A DNA stretch of 64,000 nt from the NCBI RefSeq assembly GCF_013408415.1, contig NZ_JACCAA010000001.1:1550001-1614000 (forward strand). The letters run 5' to 3'. Position numbers and translations under genes: made by a program. Position 1 is the stretch's first letter. Every line of letters starts with the position of its first letter. The notes beneath the pieces were generated by a model. That model saw only the letters and a program-made list of their open reading frames with translations. It had not been told where the DNA came from and searched no databases. Shown in pieces: positions 24,971 to 34,282 of this stretch. This stretch comes from Nocardioides daedukensis (GTDB taxonomy: Bacteria; Actinomycetota; Actinomycetes; Propionibacteriales; Nocardioidaceae).

Positions 24971-25747
24971 TCACTTGGGTGGCATCCGGATGCCGCCGTC
25001 GACGCGAATGACCTCGGCGTTCATGTAGGAGTTGGTGATGCACTCGACCACCATCGAGGCCAGTTCGTCGGGGGTGCCCAGGCGCTTGGGGAACAGCACG
25101 CTCTCGCCGAGCTTCGCCTTGAACGCCTCGGCCTGCTCGCCCTCGCCGTAGATCGGGGTGTCGATCAGGCCCGGGGCCACGGTGTTGAGGCGGATGCCTG
25201 CCGAGGAGAGGTCGCGCGCCACCGGGAGGGTCATCCCGACCACGCCTCCCTTGGACGCCGAGTAGGCGGCTTGGCCGATCTGGCCGTCGAAGGCGGCGAC
25301 CGAGGCGAGGTTGACGATGGCGCCACGCTGGCCGTCCGCGTCGGGCTCGTTCTGGCTCATCTTGGTGGCCGCGAGGCGGACCATGTCGAACGTACCGATC
25401 AGGTTGATGCCGATCACCTTGGTGAAGGCGGCCAGGTCGAAGGCGGAGTCGAACTCGCCGTCACGACCGATCGTGCGCTGGGCCCAACCGATGCCGGCCG
25501 AGTTGACCACGGCGCGCAGGGGGGCCAGCTCGACGGCCTCGTTCACCGCGTTCTTGTTCTGCTCGTTGTCGGTGACATCGACGCTGACGAAGATCCCGCC
25601 GATCTCCTTGGCCAACGCCTGGCCCTTCTCGGCGTTCAGGTCGGCGACGACGACCTTCGCGCCCTTGGCTGCCAGTTGGCGGGCGGCGGCGGCACCGATT
25701 CCGGAGGCGCCGCCGGTGACGATTGCACTTGCTCGGGTGATGTCCAT
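24971..25747 (-). CDS. Short-chain dehydrogenase/reductase (3-hydroxyacyl-CoA dehydrogenase-like)
   Basis: This 258-residue classical SDR has the NAD-binding TGGASGIG (residues 11-18), an Asp after the second strand (VVADLN, NAD preference), NSAG and the catalytic YSASK with an upstream Ser (NLASVAAF). Overall pattern and C-terminus (FPKRLGTPDELASMV...VDGGIRM) resemble type II 3-hydroxyacyl-CoA dehydrogenases of fatty-acid oxidation. The start is an ATG. It appears monocistronic and converges on the small membrane genes across a strong terminator. Confidence 0.88.
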   Translation of the reverse strand: MDITRASAIVTGGASGIGAAAARQLAAKGAKVVVADLNAEKGQALAKEIGGIFVSVDVTDNEQNKNAVNEAVELAPLRAVVNSAGIGWAQRTIGRDGEFDSAFDLAAFTKVIGINLIGTFDMVRLAATKMSQNEPDADGQRGAIVNLASVAAFDGQIGQAAYSASKGGVVGMTLPVARDLSSAGIRLNTVAPGLIDTPIYGEGEQAEAFKAKLGESVLFPKRLGTPDELASMVVECITNSYMNAEVIRVDGGIRMPPK

Positions 25748-25834
25748 GACAGGGATGCTATTGGGTGCGGGCGAACCTCGCCCGGCCGTCCGGCAAGCGG
25801 CCGCCCGACGGCTCCCGCCGCCGACCAGTGCGCC

Positions 25835-26683
25835 TCAGAGAGTGGTCATGCCCTCGGCAACGATCCGCGCCGGGCCGGTCATCAGGATCCGGTCGTCCTC
25901 GGTCCACTCGATGAACAGCGTCCCGCCGGGGACGTCGACGCGGTACGGCGTACCGCGTTCGGCCCCGTCCACCAACGCTGTGGCAACCATCGCTGCGCAG
26001 GCACCCGTGCCGCACGAGCGGGTCTCGCCCGAACCGCGCTCGTGCACGCGCATCGCCACGTGCCGCTCGCCGACCCGGCTGACGAACTCGACGTTGACGC
26101 CGTGCGGATAGACCTGCTCGTCGTGGGTCGGGGCGGTGAGGAGGTCGCCCGCCTGCTCGAGCTCGTCGACGAAGACGACCGCGTGGGGGTTGCCCATGCC
26201 GACGTTGACGCTCGGCCAGGTGCGCTCACCGACGCCGACCTTCGACTCCGGGCCGAACGTCGGGGTGCCCATGTCGACGGTGATCGCGATGCCGCCCTCG
26301 ATCTCGTCGGAGACGGCGAAGGTGACGGTCCTGATCCCGGCGCGGGTGGCCACCTTGAGCGGCTCGCGCGGGTCGATGGTCGAGTGCGTGGCGAGATAGA
26401 GCGCGAAGACGCGGATGCCGTTGCCGCACATCTCCGAGAGTGAGCCGTCGGAGTTGCGGTAGTCCATGAACCAGCGGGCCTCACCGCGGGCCGCGACCGC
26501 CGCGGGATCGTCGGTGGCGTCGGTGCGCACCACTCGGATCACGCCATCGGCGCCGATGCCGGCGCGACGGTCGCACAGCCGGGCGACCTGCGCTGCGGTC
26601 AGCTCGTGCTTTCCGTTTGCGTCGGGGACCAGGACGAAGTCGTTCTCTGTCCCGTGGCCCTTGACGAAGTCATATTCACTCAC
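25835..26683 (-). CDS. dapF: Diaminopimelate epimerase
   Basis: A 282-residue enzyme that converts LL- to meso-diaminopimelate for lysine and peptidoglycan synthesis. The two active-site cysteines are in MCGNGIRVFALYL and SCGTGACA, and KGHGTENDFV at the N-terminus is typical. It starts at a GTG with GGGAGG about 8 bases upstream. The hflX - dapF - miaA order, here with small insertions, is an actinobacterial neighbourhood. Confidence 0.97.
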   Translation of the reverse strand: MSEYDFVKGHGTENDFVLVPDANGKHELTAAQVARLCDRRAGIGADGVIRVVRTDATDDPAAVAARGEARWFMDYRNSDGSLSEMCGNGIRVFALYLATHSTIDPREPLKVATRAGIRTVTFAVSDEIEGGIAITVDMGTPTFGPESKVGVGERTWPSVNVGMGNPHAVVFVDELEQAGDLLTAPTHDEQVYPHGVNVEFVSRVGERHVAMRVHERGSGETRSCGTGACAAMVATALVDGAERGTPYRVDVPGGTLFIEWTEDDRILMTGPARIVAEGMTTL

Positions 26684-26746
26684 CCGGCCATCCTCCCATG
26701 CTCGCCACGGCGGGCTGAGGAGGTCGCGGTGGCGACGGCCAGTCCC

Positions 26747-27376
26747 TCAGTAGAGCTGCTTGCCGTAGTCGGACCCGTAGTAGGCGTCGAGCTCCTCCTG
26801 CGACTTCTCGGGCACGTCCAGCTGCTTGGCCACCGACGCGCGCCGCGGTACGACGCCCTCGGGGTCCCAGGTCGTCGGGTCCCACAGCTTCGAGCGCAGG
26901 AATGCCTTCGAGCAGTGGTGGAACAGCTCGTCGATCTCAACGACCACGGCGAGCAGCGGCCGCTTGCCCTTGACGACCAGGTCATCGAAGAAGTCGGCGT
27001 CACTGACCAGCGTGGCCCGCCCATTGATCCGCAGGGTGTCGCCGCGACCGGGGATGAAGAAGTTCAGCCCGACGTGTGGGTTGCGGAGCAGGTTCTTGTA
27101 GCCGTCGGCCCGGCGGTTCCCGGGTCGCTCCGCGATCGCGATCGTGGTCCGGTCGAGCACGTGGACCAGCTCCCCGGGCGGGTCTCCCTTGGGTGAGGCG
27201 TCGCAGCGCCCGTGCTCGTCAGCGGTCGCCATCACGCAGAACGGCGAGGCTCGCAGCCAGTCGACGTCGAGGTCGTGCAGCTCATGGCGTGCCTTGTCCC
27301 GCACCCTCGGCAAGGGCTCGCCGATCAGCTCGACCAGGGCCACCTCGTCGGTGATCGCATGCAATCGCCCTGTCAC
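26747..27376 (-). CDS. Pyridoxamine 5'-phosphate oxidase-like FMN-binding protein
   Basis: A 209-residue split-barrel protein of the MSMEG_1061-like PNPOx group: ASPFCVMATADEHGRCDASPKGD, LLRNPHVGLNFFIPGRGDTLRINGRA and a C-terminal FLRSKLWDP segment. Members bind FMN or F420, and reactions vary. The start is GTG 27376, overlapping the upstream stop as GTGA, so it is coupled to the dihydrofolate-reductase-like gene. Both may be redox enzymes on one substrate, but this is a guess. Confidence 0.85.
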   Translation of the reverse strand: MTGRLHAITDEVALVELIGEPLPRVRDKARHELHDLDVDWLRASPFCVMATADEHGRCDASPKGDPPGELVHVLDRTTIAIAERPGNRRADGYKNLLRNPHVGLNFFIPGRGDTLRINGRATLVSDADFFDDLVVKGKRPLLAVVVEIDELFHHCSKAFLRSKLWDPTTWDPEGVVPRRASVAKQLDVPEKSQEELDAYYGSDYGKQLY

Positions 27377-27900
27377 CGGACGACCGCATATCGCCCGCAC
27401 ATGAAGTCCCGGTTCCGGGCGACCTCGATCAGCTCCAGGTCGATCGCCCGGGGAAGCAGCGGCGATCCGGAGCCGAGGGTGACCGGCGCGAACTGCACCC
27501 AGACCTCGTCCAGCAGGCCGGCGTCGTGGAACTGCCCGACCAGGTCACCGCCGCCAACGATCCAGATGTCCTTGCCCTGCGCGGCCTCGGCCATCTGCGC
27601 GTGCACCTCGCGTACGTCGGCCTGGGTGAAGGTGACCTCTCCACCACCGGTCTTGTCTGGCAGCTGGCGGTGCGTGAAGACCCAGGTCGGGCTGGTGTAG
27701 TCCCACTTCCCGTTCTCCTGGGCGACGATCCACTCATAGGTCGTGGAGCCCATCGCCAACGCGCCCTTCTTCGCACCGAACGCCGGATAGGCCATCGGCC
27801 CGTCCAGGTCGATGTCCTGGCGGAACAACCACTCGAGTGAGTTGTCCTCGGTGGCAATGAAGCCGTCGAGGCTCGACGCGGTGTAGTAGTGGGTCGCCAT
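27373..27900 (-). CDS. Dihydrofolate reductase / RibD C-terminal family protein
   Basis: A 175-residue protein starting MATHYYTASSLDGFIA, the RibD-C/DHFR-like N-terminus, with GSTTYEW, FTHRQLP and the NADPH-binding WIVGGGDLVGQF. It is probably an NADPH-dependent reductase of unknown substrate rather than true folate DHFR. It starts 5 bp after the miaA stop and overlaps the PNPOx-like gene, so miaA and both redox genes probably share a transcript. Confidence 0.87.
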   Translation of the reverse strand: MATHYYTASSLDGFIATEDNSLEWLFRQDIDLDGPMAYPAFGAKKGALAMGSTTYEWIVAQENGKWDYTSPTWVFTHRQLPDKTGGGEVTFTQADVREVHAQMAEAAQGKDIWIVGGGDLVGQFHDAGLLDEVWVQFAPVTLGSGSPLLPRAIDLELIEVARNRDFMCGRYAVVR

Positions 27901-27905
27901 GCCCT

Positions 27906-28859
27906 TCAGTATCGCGGCTGCTCGGCGAGGACCGCCACCGCTTTGTCGACCAGGTCCGGGTCGTCCCAGGCCAGCCAGGTGATCCGCGGGTCCTTGCGGA
28001 ACCACCCGTCCTGCTTGCGGGCGAACCTGCGGGTCGCGGTCTTGGTCTTCTCACGCGCCTCGGCCTCGGTGATCTCGCCGGCCAGCAGGCTCATCACCTC
28101 CGGATAGCCGATTGCCCTCGACGCGGTGACCGCAGCGGGCAGGCCCTGGTCCACCAGGGTGCGGACCTCGTCGACGAAGCCCTGGTCGAACATCAGGTCC
28201 ACCCGGCGCGCGATGCGCTCGTGCAGCGTTGCCCGGTCGATGTCGACACCGATCTGGTGGGCACCCTCGAGCTGATACTCCAGCACCGGCAGCGTCGAGC
28301 TGTACCGCTGGCCGGTGACCTCGATGACCTCGAGGGCACGCACCACCCGACGGGCGTTCGTGGCCGGGATCCCCTGTGCAGCAGGCGGGTCGAGCTGCGC
28401 CAGTCGGGCGTGGAGTGCATCCGGGCCGATCCGGTCGAGCTCGTCGGTGAGCTGACGACGTACGGCGGGATCGACGCCGGGGAACTCGAAGCGGTCGAGC
28501 ACGGCGCGGGTGTAGAGCGCCGAACCGCCCACCAGCACCGGCACCCGACCGCGTGCCCGCAGGTCGGCGATGGTCGCGCGCGCCAGCACCTGGAAGTCCG
28601 CCACCGAGGCCGCCTGGTCGATGTCGAGCAGGTCGAGCAGGTGATGGGGGATGCCGCGACGCAGCTCGACGGGCTGCTTCGCCGTGCCGATGTCCATGCC
28701 GCGATAGACCTGCATCGCGTCGGTGTTGACCACCTCCCCACCCAGGCGCTGGGCCAGTGAGAGGGAGAGGTCCGTCTTGCCCGCAGCCGTCGCACCGACC
28801 ACCGCAACCACGGGAGGGACGGCAGGCCGCACAGCAGGCGGAACGGGGGAGGCGGGCAT
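27906..28859 (-). CDS. miaA: tRNA dimethylallyltransferase
   Basis: The 317-residue enzyme adds dimethylallyl to N6 of A37 in tRNAs reading U-starting codons. The P-loop GATAAGKTDLS (about 22-32), the catalytic DAMQVYRGMDIGTAK and the C-terminal TRRFARKQDGWFR are present. MiaB, which methylthiolates the product, is encoded 3 kb away at 31806. Length is normal. The N-terminal 15 residues are a Pro/Ala/Val extension. Confidence 0.97.
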   Translation of the reverse strand: MPASPVPPAVRPAVPPVVAVVGATAAGKTDLSLSLAQRLGGEVVNTDAMQVYRGMDIGTAKQPVELRRGIPHHLLDLLDIDQAASVADFQVLARATIADLRARGRVPVLVGGSALYTRAVLDRFEFPGVDPAVRRQLTDELDRIGPDALHARLAQLDPPAAQGIPATNARRVVRALEVIEVTGQRYSSTLPVLEYQLEGAHQIGVDIDRATLHERIARRVDLMFDQGFVDEVRTLVDQGLPAAVTASRAIGYPEVMSLLAGEITEAEAREKTKTATRRFARKQDGWFRKDPRITWLAWDDPDLVDKAVAVLAEQPRY

Positions 28860-28927
28860 GCGGTTAGTGTTTCAGAGTCATTTCTCGGGTCGCGACACGT
28901 GCGACCGACAACCCTAAGGAGCACAGC

Positions 28928-29152
28928 ATGGGTTTCCTGGACAAGCTCAAGGGCAAGAGCGGCGACATCAAGGAGAAGGCGGCTGACGCCGTCGACAAGC
29001 ACGGCGACAAGATCGGCGACGGCCTCGACAAGACCAAGGACTTCGTCGACGACAAGACCGGCGGCAAGCTGGGCTCGAAGGGCGACGCGGCGGTCGACAA
29101 GGCCAAGGACGCGCTCGACAAGCTCGACGGAAAGAACGACGACATCAGGTGA
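28928..29152 (+). CDS. MT0933-like antitoxin-family small protein
   Basis: A 74-residue, very hydrophilic, Lys/Asp-rich helical protein starting MGFLDKLKGKSGDIKEKA and containing DFVDDKTGGK, like the Rv0909/MT0933 antitoxin family. AAGGAG stands 8 bases before the ATG. No toxin gene is adjacent; the next gene is a methyltransferase on the other strand. In actinobacteria such orphans are common, so it may be a stress or DNA-binding protein rather than an antitoxin. Confidence 0.75.
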   Translation: MGFLDKLKGKSGDIKEKAADAVDKHGDKIGDGLDKTKDFVDDKTGGKLGSKGDAAVDKAKDALDKLDGKNDDIR

Positions 29153-29191
29153 CACCCTGACCCGGGTGATCGAACGCGACTGTGCGACCGA

Positions 29192-29872
29192 TCAGGCGGG
29201 TCCATTCACTGGTTGATTCGTTCGACGCATCACCACCACTCCGTCGTCCAAGTGGGCCGGCTCCCCCTCGGGGCCGGTCGCTTGGCGCGGCCGGGTCTCG
29301 ACGATCCGCACCTGCCACTGCTCGGGGTGCAGGTCGAGCTCGGTCAGCTCTTCCTCAGGGGTGAGGAACTTCGCCTCCGGGTGATGTCCGTGCGCCTCGT
29401 GGTGCTTCGACCACGGCGGCGGGGCCGCGTGGGTCACCAGCAGCAGGTGCCCTCCGGGGGCCACCCGCTCGGCTGCCCGGCGCAGGATCTCGGTGCGCGG
29501 GAGTTCCACGAAAGAGTGGAAGAACGCGGCGGTGACCAGGTCGAACCGGTCATCGGTGGTCCAGGTCGACAGGTCGGTCGCGATGAAGGAGGCGTCCACT
29601 CCGCGCGCCCGGGCCTCCGCGCTCGCCCGCGCCACGGCGCTGGGCGAGATGTCGAGCCCGGTCACCTGCCAGCCCTGTTCGGCCAACCAGAGCGCGTCGC
29701 CGCCTTCGCCGCAGCCGAGGTCGAGCGCCGTGCCGGGTGTGAGTGCCTGCACGACGTCGGCGACGGTGGCATTCACCCGTCCGGACCAGATCCGATCCTT
29801 GCCGCTCTCGGTGTAGCGGGCCTCCCAGTGCGCAGCCGGGGTTGCATGTTCTTCAGTCACGACACAGAGCAT
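29192..29872 (-). CDS. Class I SAM-dependent methyltransferase (TehB-like)
   Basis: A 226-residue Rossmann methyltransferase. The SAM motif is ALDLGCGEGGDALWLAEQGW (about 49-68), then VTGLDIS, IATDLSTW and LLLVTHAAP. The N-terminus HWEARYTESGKDRIWSGRVN is typical of the thiopurine/tellurite methyltransferase-like group. A GTG at 29860 could also be the start. It stands alone between the antitoxin-like gene and a divergent Nudix gene. Substrate unknown. Confidence 0.85.
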   Translation of the reverse strand: MLCVVTEEHATPAAHWEARYTESGKDRIWSGRVNATVADVVQALTPGTALDLGCGEGGDALWLAEQGWQVTGLDISPSAVARASAEARARGVDASFIATDLSTWTTDDRFDLVTAAFFHSFVELPRTEILRRAAERVAPGGHLLLVTHAAPPPWSKHHEAHGHHPEAKFLTPEEELTELDLHPEQWQVRIVETRPRQATGPEGEPAHLDDGVVVMRRTNQPVNGPA

Positions 29873-29942
29873 GCAACTTCATCCCAAGGTGAAGTCAAGT
29901 GCCCGGTGAGCCCCCGCTTGCCGGTGCCCCTAGGCTCGGATC

Positions 29943-30401
29943 ATGGTCGACCGCTTCCGGGTAGTTCCCGCCTCCTACGTCTTCCTGCTCCGCGACACCG
30001 AGCAGGGCACCGAGGTGCTCCTCCAGCTGAGGAAGAACACCGGATACATGGACGAGCACTGGGCTGCGGCCGCGGCCGGACATGTGGAGCAGGGCGAGAC
30101 GGCGTACGCCGCTGCGCAGCGCGAGGCGACCGAGGAGCTCGGCATCAGCGACGTCGAGCTGTCCTTCCTCACCTCCATGCAGCGCACGCGGGGTGGCGAG
30201 CCGATCGACGAGCGGATCGACTTCTTCTTCACTGCGCGCACCTGGACCGGCGAACCGCGGATCACCGAGCCGGACAAGTGCGCCGGGCTGGAGTGGTTCC
30301 CGCTCACCGGGTTGCCCGACCCCGTCGTGCCGCACGAACTGGTGACGCTGACCGCTCTGCGCAGCGGCGAGGTCGCGGCCTACACCACGCATGGCTTCTG
30401 A
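29943..30401 (+). CDS. Nudix hydrolase
   Basis: A 152-residue protein with a complete Nudix box, GHVEQGETAYAAAQREATEELGI (about 46-68), including the metal-binding REATEEL core. This contrasts with the degenerate box of the NrtR-like protein at 1848. The acting substrate (a nucleoside diphosphate linked to X) cannot be read. It precedes a small acidic protein gene by 30 bp and may be co-transcribed with it. Confidence 0.9.
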   Translation: MVDRFRVVPASYVFLLRDTEQGTEVLLQLRKNTGYMDEHWAAAAAGHVEQGETAYAAAQREATEELGISDVELSFLTSMQRTRGGEPIDERIDFFFTARTWTGEPRITEPDKCAGLEWFPLTGLPDPVVPHELVTLTALRSGEVAAYTTHGF

Positions 30402-30431
30402 ACACCACCACAACCAGGGAAGAGGAACACG

Positions 30432-30689
30432 ATGAGTGAGAACCGGCCCGAACCCGTCGCCGAGGAGCCCCAGCTGCACCCGGGCGGTGTCGACTCGACC
30501 GACGACCCGAAATATGGCGAGACCCCCGGCGAGCCGGTCCCGCGCGACCTGGACCCGGACGACAACCCGGCCGTTGAGGACGTGGCTCCGGACGAGATCA
30601 CCGAGCCGGACGACAAGCAGCAGGAGCCGGACAACGGCGAGGCCGACCTCGATGCCGGTGAGACCGGCGAGTCCGAGCCTCCGGCCTGA
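30432..30689 (+). CDS. Small acidic, probably disordered protein
   Basis: An 85-residue protein, more than one third Asp/Glu and rich in Pro, with no hydrophobic core. GAAGAGGAA lies about 7 bases before the ATG, which supports translation. It follows the Nudix gene by 30 bp. No family is recognised. Confidence 0.6.
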   Translation: MSENRPEPVAEEPQLHPGGVDSTDDPKYGETPGEPVPRDLDPDDNPAVEDVAPDEITEPDDKQQEPDNGEADLDAGETGESEPPA

Positions 30690-30760
30690 TCCCGGAGAGT
30701 TGTCCACAGGCGCCGCAGTAGGCAGTGGCAGCGCGCGCGAACCTCACCCATCCTCGTGGG

Positions 30761-31798
30761 ATGGAAAGGCTCACTGCACTGCTCGCCCAGCAGGCCGGCG
30801 TGATCAGCCGGCGACAGGCGATCGAGCTCGGGCTCGATGACCTCGAGCTGAGCGCGCTGGTGCGCGCCGACCGGCTGCACACCGTGCACCCCGGCGTCCA
30901 TGTGGACCACCCCGGGCCCCTCACCTGGCACCAGCGCGCCTGGGCGGCGGTGCTCCATGCCTGGCCAGCCGCGCTCTCGCACGGCTCTGCGTTGCGCGCC
31001 GCGAATGGGCCGGGACGACGCCTCGCGCTCGGGCACCAGGGCGACCCCGGACCGATCCATGTCGCCGTGGGCACCCGACGCAAGGTCGCCGTGCAGCCGG
31101 GAATCGTGGTCCACCGTCTGGGTGGGCTCTCGTCCCGGGTGGAGTGGAACCGCTCCCCTCCCCGTCTCCGCATCGAGGAGGCCGGGGTCGAGCTGGCCGC
31201 CGCGAGCAGCAGCGACTACGACGCGGTGAGTGTGCTCGCGGATCTGGTCTCGTCGCGCCAGACCACCCCAGGGCGCCTGCTCGACGCGCTGGCGGGTCGG
31301 CCCACCCTCGCCCGGCGTGACTTCCTCACCGAGGTGCTCGACGACGTCACCCAACAGACGTGCACGGTCCTCGCGCAGGGCTACCTGCTCCGGGTCGTGC
31401 GGCCCCATGGGCTGCCCATGGCCGTGCCGCAGCCGATCGACCCGCGCCGTGGGTTGCTGCGCGCCGAGGTGCTGCACGGGGAGTTCGGGCAGGTGGTCGG
31501 GCTCGACGGGCGGATCTTTGCCTCGGGCTCCCGGCGAGGCGCGTGCGAACGCGAACACGATTGGCAGCACGGTCGGGAGCACGACTGGCCAGAGGATTGG
31601 CCGGACGACTCGGGTGCCGAGTTGGCTGCCCCCGAGCCCAGCAGCATCCGGCTGGGCTGGCGGCAGGTGTTCGAACGGCCGTGCGCCACCGCCGTACAGA
31701 TGGTCGCGCTCCTGCGCGCCAGGGGCTGGCACGGGACTCCACACCTGTGTCCGGAGTGCTCCGTCGAGGCGACGCGTCTGCTTCTGCCGGGCGCCTAG
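30761..31798 (+). CDS. AbiEi-antitoxin-like HTH protein with nuclease-like C-terminus
   Basis: A 345-residue protein. Residues 1-60 (LTALLAQQAGVISRRQAIELGLD...LVRADRLHTVHPGVHV) match the winged helix of AbiEi-type antitoxins. The C-terminal half has the remains of a DUF559/Vsr-like endonuclease fold (VVGLDGRIFAS... SIRLGWRQVFERPCATAVQMVALLRARGW) but lacks a clear catalytic acidic set. An insert contains three close EHDW/EDW units. An earlier GTG at 30725 is possible. No AbiEii toxin gene is next to it. Such orphans are frequent in actinobacteria and their role is unknown. Confidence 0.72.
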   Translation: MERLTALLAQQAGVISRRQAIELGLDDLELSALVRADRLHTVHPGVHVDHPGPLTWHQRAWAAVLHAWPAALSHGSALRAANGPGRRLALGHQGDPGPIHVAVGTRRKVAVQPGIVVHRLGGLSSRVEWNRSPPRLRIEEAGVELAAASSSDYDAVSVLADLVSSRQTTPGRLLDALAGRPTLARRDFLTEVLDDVTQQTCTVLAQGYLLRVVRPHGLPMAVPQPIDPRRGLLRAEVLHGEFGQVVGLDGRIFASGSRRGACEREHDWQHGREHDWPEDWPDDSGAELAAPEPSSIRLGWRQVFERPCATAVQMVALLRARGWHGTPHLCPECSVEATRLLLPGA

Positions 31799-31805
31799 CG
31801 GGTGA

Positions 31806-33317
31806 TCAGCCGATCGAGCAGGACGGTGCCTCGGGCAGCGGTGCGGGCTTGCCCAGGCTCGGCATGCCGAGGCCGACACCCTTGGGCGCCGCCGACCGGC
31901 CCTCCCACGCGTCACCCGAGCGGGTACGACGTACGGCAAGGACCGGGCCGTCCGCGATCAGGTGGTGCGGAGCCGCCTGGGTGATGGTGACCGTGACCAT
32001 GTCGCCGGGGCGGATCGGAGCGTCTGGCCGGGCATCCCCTGCATCCTCGCCGGTCGACCGGTCGGGAGTGAAGTGCACCAGCCGGTTGTCGGGGCCACGA
32101 CCCGAGAGTCGTTGGGTGGCGTTGTCCTTGCGACCCTCGCCCTCGGAGACCAGCAGCTCAACGGTGCGACCCACCAGCAGCTTGTTCTCCTCCCAGGCAA
32201 TGTCGTTCACGAGCGCGACCAGGCGCTGGTAGCGGTCCCTGACCACCTCGGGCGCGATCTGGTCGGGCAGCGTGGCGGCCGGGGTGCCGGGGCGGATCGA
32301 GTACTGGAAGGTGAACGCTCCCGCGAAGCGCGCCTCACGCACCACGTGCATCGTCTCGAGGAAGTCCTCCTCGGTCTCGCCGGGGAAGCCGACGATGATG
32401 TCGGTGGTGATGGCGGCCTGGGGCATCGCGGCACGGACCCGCTCGATGATCCCGAGGAACTTCTTCTGCCGATAGGACCGGCGCATCTCCTTCAGCACGC
32501 GGTCCGAGCCGGACTGCAGCGGCATGTGCAGCTGCGGCATCACGTTCGGCGTCTCGGCCATCGCCTCGATGACGTCGTCGGTGAACTCCGCCGGGTGCGG
32601 CGAGGTGAACCGGACTCGTTCGAGCCCCTCGATCGCACCGCAGGCACGTAGCAGCTTTGAGAACGCCTGCCGATCGCCGAACTCCACGCCGTAGGCGTTG
32701 ACGTTCTGGCCGAGCAGGGTGATCTCGGAGACGCCGTCGGCGACCAGGGCCTCGATCTCGGCGAGGATCTCGCCGGGGCGCCGGTCCTTCTCCTTGCCCC
32801 GCAGCGAGGGCACGATGCAGAACGTGCAGGTGTTGTTGCAGCCGACCGAGATCGACACCCAGGCGGCGTACGCCGAGTCCCGCTTGGTCGGCAGCGTCGA
32901 GGGGAACACCTCGAGCGACTCGAGGATCTCCACCTGCGCCTCGTTGTTGGCCCGGGCCCGGTCGAGCAGCACCGGCAGCGAGCCGATGTTGTGGGTGCCG
33001 AAGACGACGTCGACGAACGGCGCCTTCTCGGTGATCGTGGCCCGGTCCTTCTGGGCCAGGCAGCCCCCGACCGCGATCTGGAGATCAGGGTTCTTCGCCT
33101 TGATCGGGGCCAGGTGGGAGAGGTTGCCGTAGAGCTTGTTGTCGGCGTTCTCGCGAACCGCGCACGTGTTGAAGACGACGACGTCGGCATGCTCGGCCTG
33201 GCCCTGGCCCGCCTCGAAGGCGACATAGCCGGCACCCTCCAGCAGGCCGGTGAGCCGCTCGGAGTCGTGAACGTTCATCTGGCACCCGTAGGTGCGGACC
33301 TCATACGTGCGCGTCAT
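31806..33317 (-). CDS. miaB: tRNA-2-methylthio-N6-dimethylallyladenosine synthase
   Basis: A 503-residue radical SAM methylthiotransferase. The N-terminal cluster domain starts [19 protein letters not shown] (residues 3-21). The SAM-binding CNNTCTFC motif is near 158-165, and a C-terminal TRAM domain ([19 protein letters not shown]...) binds tRNA. It converts the MiaA product at A37 to ms2i6A. It is divergent from gluA with 129 bp between. The tail beyond the TRAM domain is about 60 residues. Confidence 0.97.
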   Translation of the reverse strand: MTRTYEVRTYGCQMNVHDSERLTGLLEGAGYVAFEAGQGQAEHADVVVFNTCAVRENADNKLYGNLSHLAPIKAKNPDLQIAVGGCLAQKDRATITEKAPFVDVVFGTHNIGSLPVLLDRARANNEAQVEILESLEVFPSTLPTKRDSAYAAWVSISVGCNNTCTFCIVPSLRGKEKDRRPGEILAEIEALVADGVSEITLLGQNVNAYGVEFGDRQAFSKLLRACGAIEGLERVRFTSPHPAEFTDDVIEAMAETPNVMPQLHMPLQSGSDRVLKEMRRSYRQKKFLGIIERVRAAMPQAAITTDIIVGFPGETEEDFLETMHVVREARFAGAFTFQYSIRPGTPAATLPDQIAPEVVRDRYQRLVALVNDIAWEENKLLVGRTVELLVSEGEGRKDNATQRLSGRGPDNRLVHFTPDRSTGEDAGDARPDAPIRPGDMVTVTITQAAPHHLIADGPVLAVRRTRSGDAWEGRSAAPKGVGLGMPSLGKPAPLPEAPSCSIG

Positions 33318-33446
33318 AACGGTCCAAGCCTACGGCGAGGCCGGGTTGCGCGCCCAAAGCTCGGGCTTGGCAACGATTCGGTCTCAGGTCCGCACCATCC
33401 GCCCATTGTGTGGCGCGGGTTACGGCGATCTGGGTAGGTTGCCGCA

Positions 33447-34223
33447 ATGACCTTGGTGCAAGAGGAGTCCGCCGCCGCTGCGCCCGGTGAGGCGCTCGTG
33501 GTGCTCGAGGGCGTCAACAAGTGGTACGGCAACCTGCATGTCCTCCAGGACATCAACCTGACCGTCAAGCGCGGCGAGGTCGTCGTGGTGATCGGCCCGT
33601 CCGGCTCCGGCAAGTCGACGCTGTGCCGCACGATCAACCGCCTCGAGACCATCGACGAGGGCACGATCACCCTCGACGGACAGCCCCTGCCCGAGGAGGG
33701 CAAGGCCCTGGCCAACCTGCGCGCCGACGTCGGGATGGTCTTCCAGAGCTTCAACCTGTTCGCCCACAAGACGATCCTGCAGAACGTCACCCTCGGTCCC
33801 ACCAAGGTGCGCAAGCAGTCGAAGACCGCGGCCGACGACCAGGCCCGCGGTCTGCTCGAGCGGGTCGGGATCGCCCAGCAGGCCGCGAAATATCCGGCCC
33901 AGCTCTCCGGTGGCCAGCAGCAGCGCGTGGCCATCGCGCGTGCGCTGGCGATGGAACCGAAGGTGATGCTCTTCGACGAGCCGACCTCGGCACTCGACCC
34001 GGAGATGATCAAGGAAGTCCTCGACGTCATGGTCGACCTTGCCAAGCAGGGCATGACGATGATCGTGGTCACCCACGAGATGGGCTTCGCGCGCACCGCG
34101 GCTGACCGGGTGATCTTCATGTCCGAGGGCGCGATCGTCGAGGAGAACACCCCCGAGGAGTTCTTCACCAACCCGCAGTCCGAGCGCGCCAAGGACTTCC
34201 TCGGCAAGATCCTCAAGCACTGA
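33447..34223 (+). CDS. gluA: Glutamate-type amino acid ABC importer, ATPase
   Basis: A 258-residue ATPase with Walker [10 protein letters not shown] (about 50-58), signature LSGGQQQR, Walker B VMLFDEP and the H-loop VTHEMGF, typical of polar amino acid uptake ATPases. It is the first gene of gluA-gluB-gluC-gluD, the order of the Corynebacterium glutamate importer, which also lies near miaB in related genomes. The exact substrate (Glu, Asp or Gln) is inferred from order and similarity. Confidence 0.93.
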   Translation: MTLVQEESAAAAPGEALVVLEGVNKWYGNLHVLQDINLTVKRGEVVVVIGPSGSGKSTLCRTINRLETIDEGTITLDGQPLPEEGKALANLRADVGMVFQSFNLFAHKTILQNVTLGPTKVRKQSKTAADDQARGLLERVGIAQQAAKYPAQLSGGQQQRVAIARALAMEPKVMLFDEPTSALDPEMIKEVLDVMVDLAKQGMTMIVVTHEMGFARTAADRVIFMSEGAIVEENTPEEFFTNPQSERAKDFLGKILKH

Positions 34224-34282
34224 CCGTCCAGCCGAACTGGCCTGTCGACCCCGAGTGGCACCACCGATAAGGAGAAACGCAG

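Noticed and set aside
28928..29152. Toxin-antitoxin pair with the adjacent methyltransferase gene
   Set aside because: The methyltransferase is on the other strand and is a normal SAM enzyme; no toxin-like gene is adjacent.
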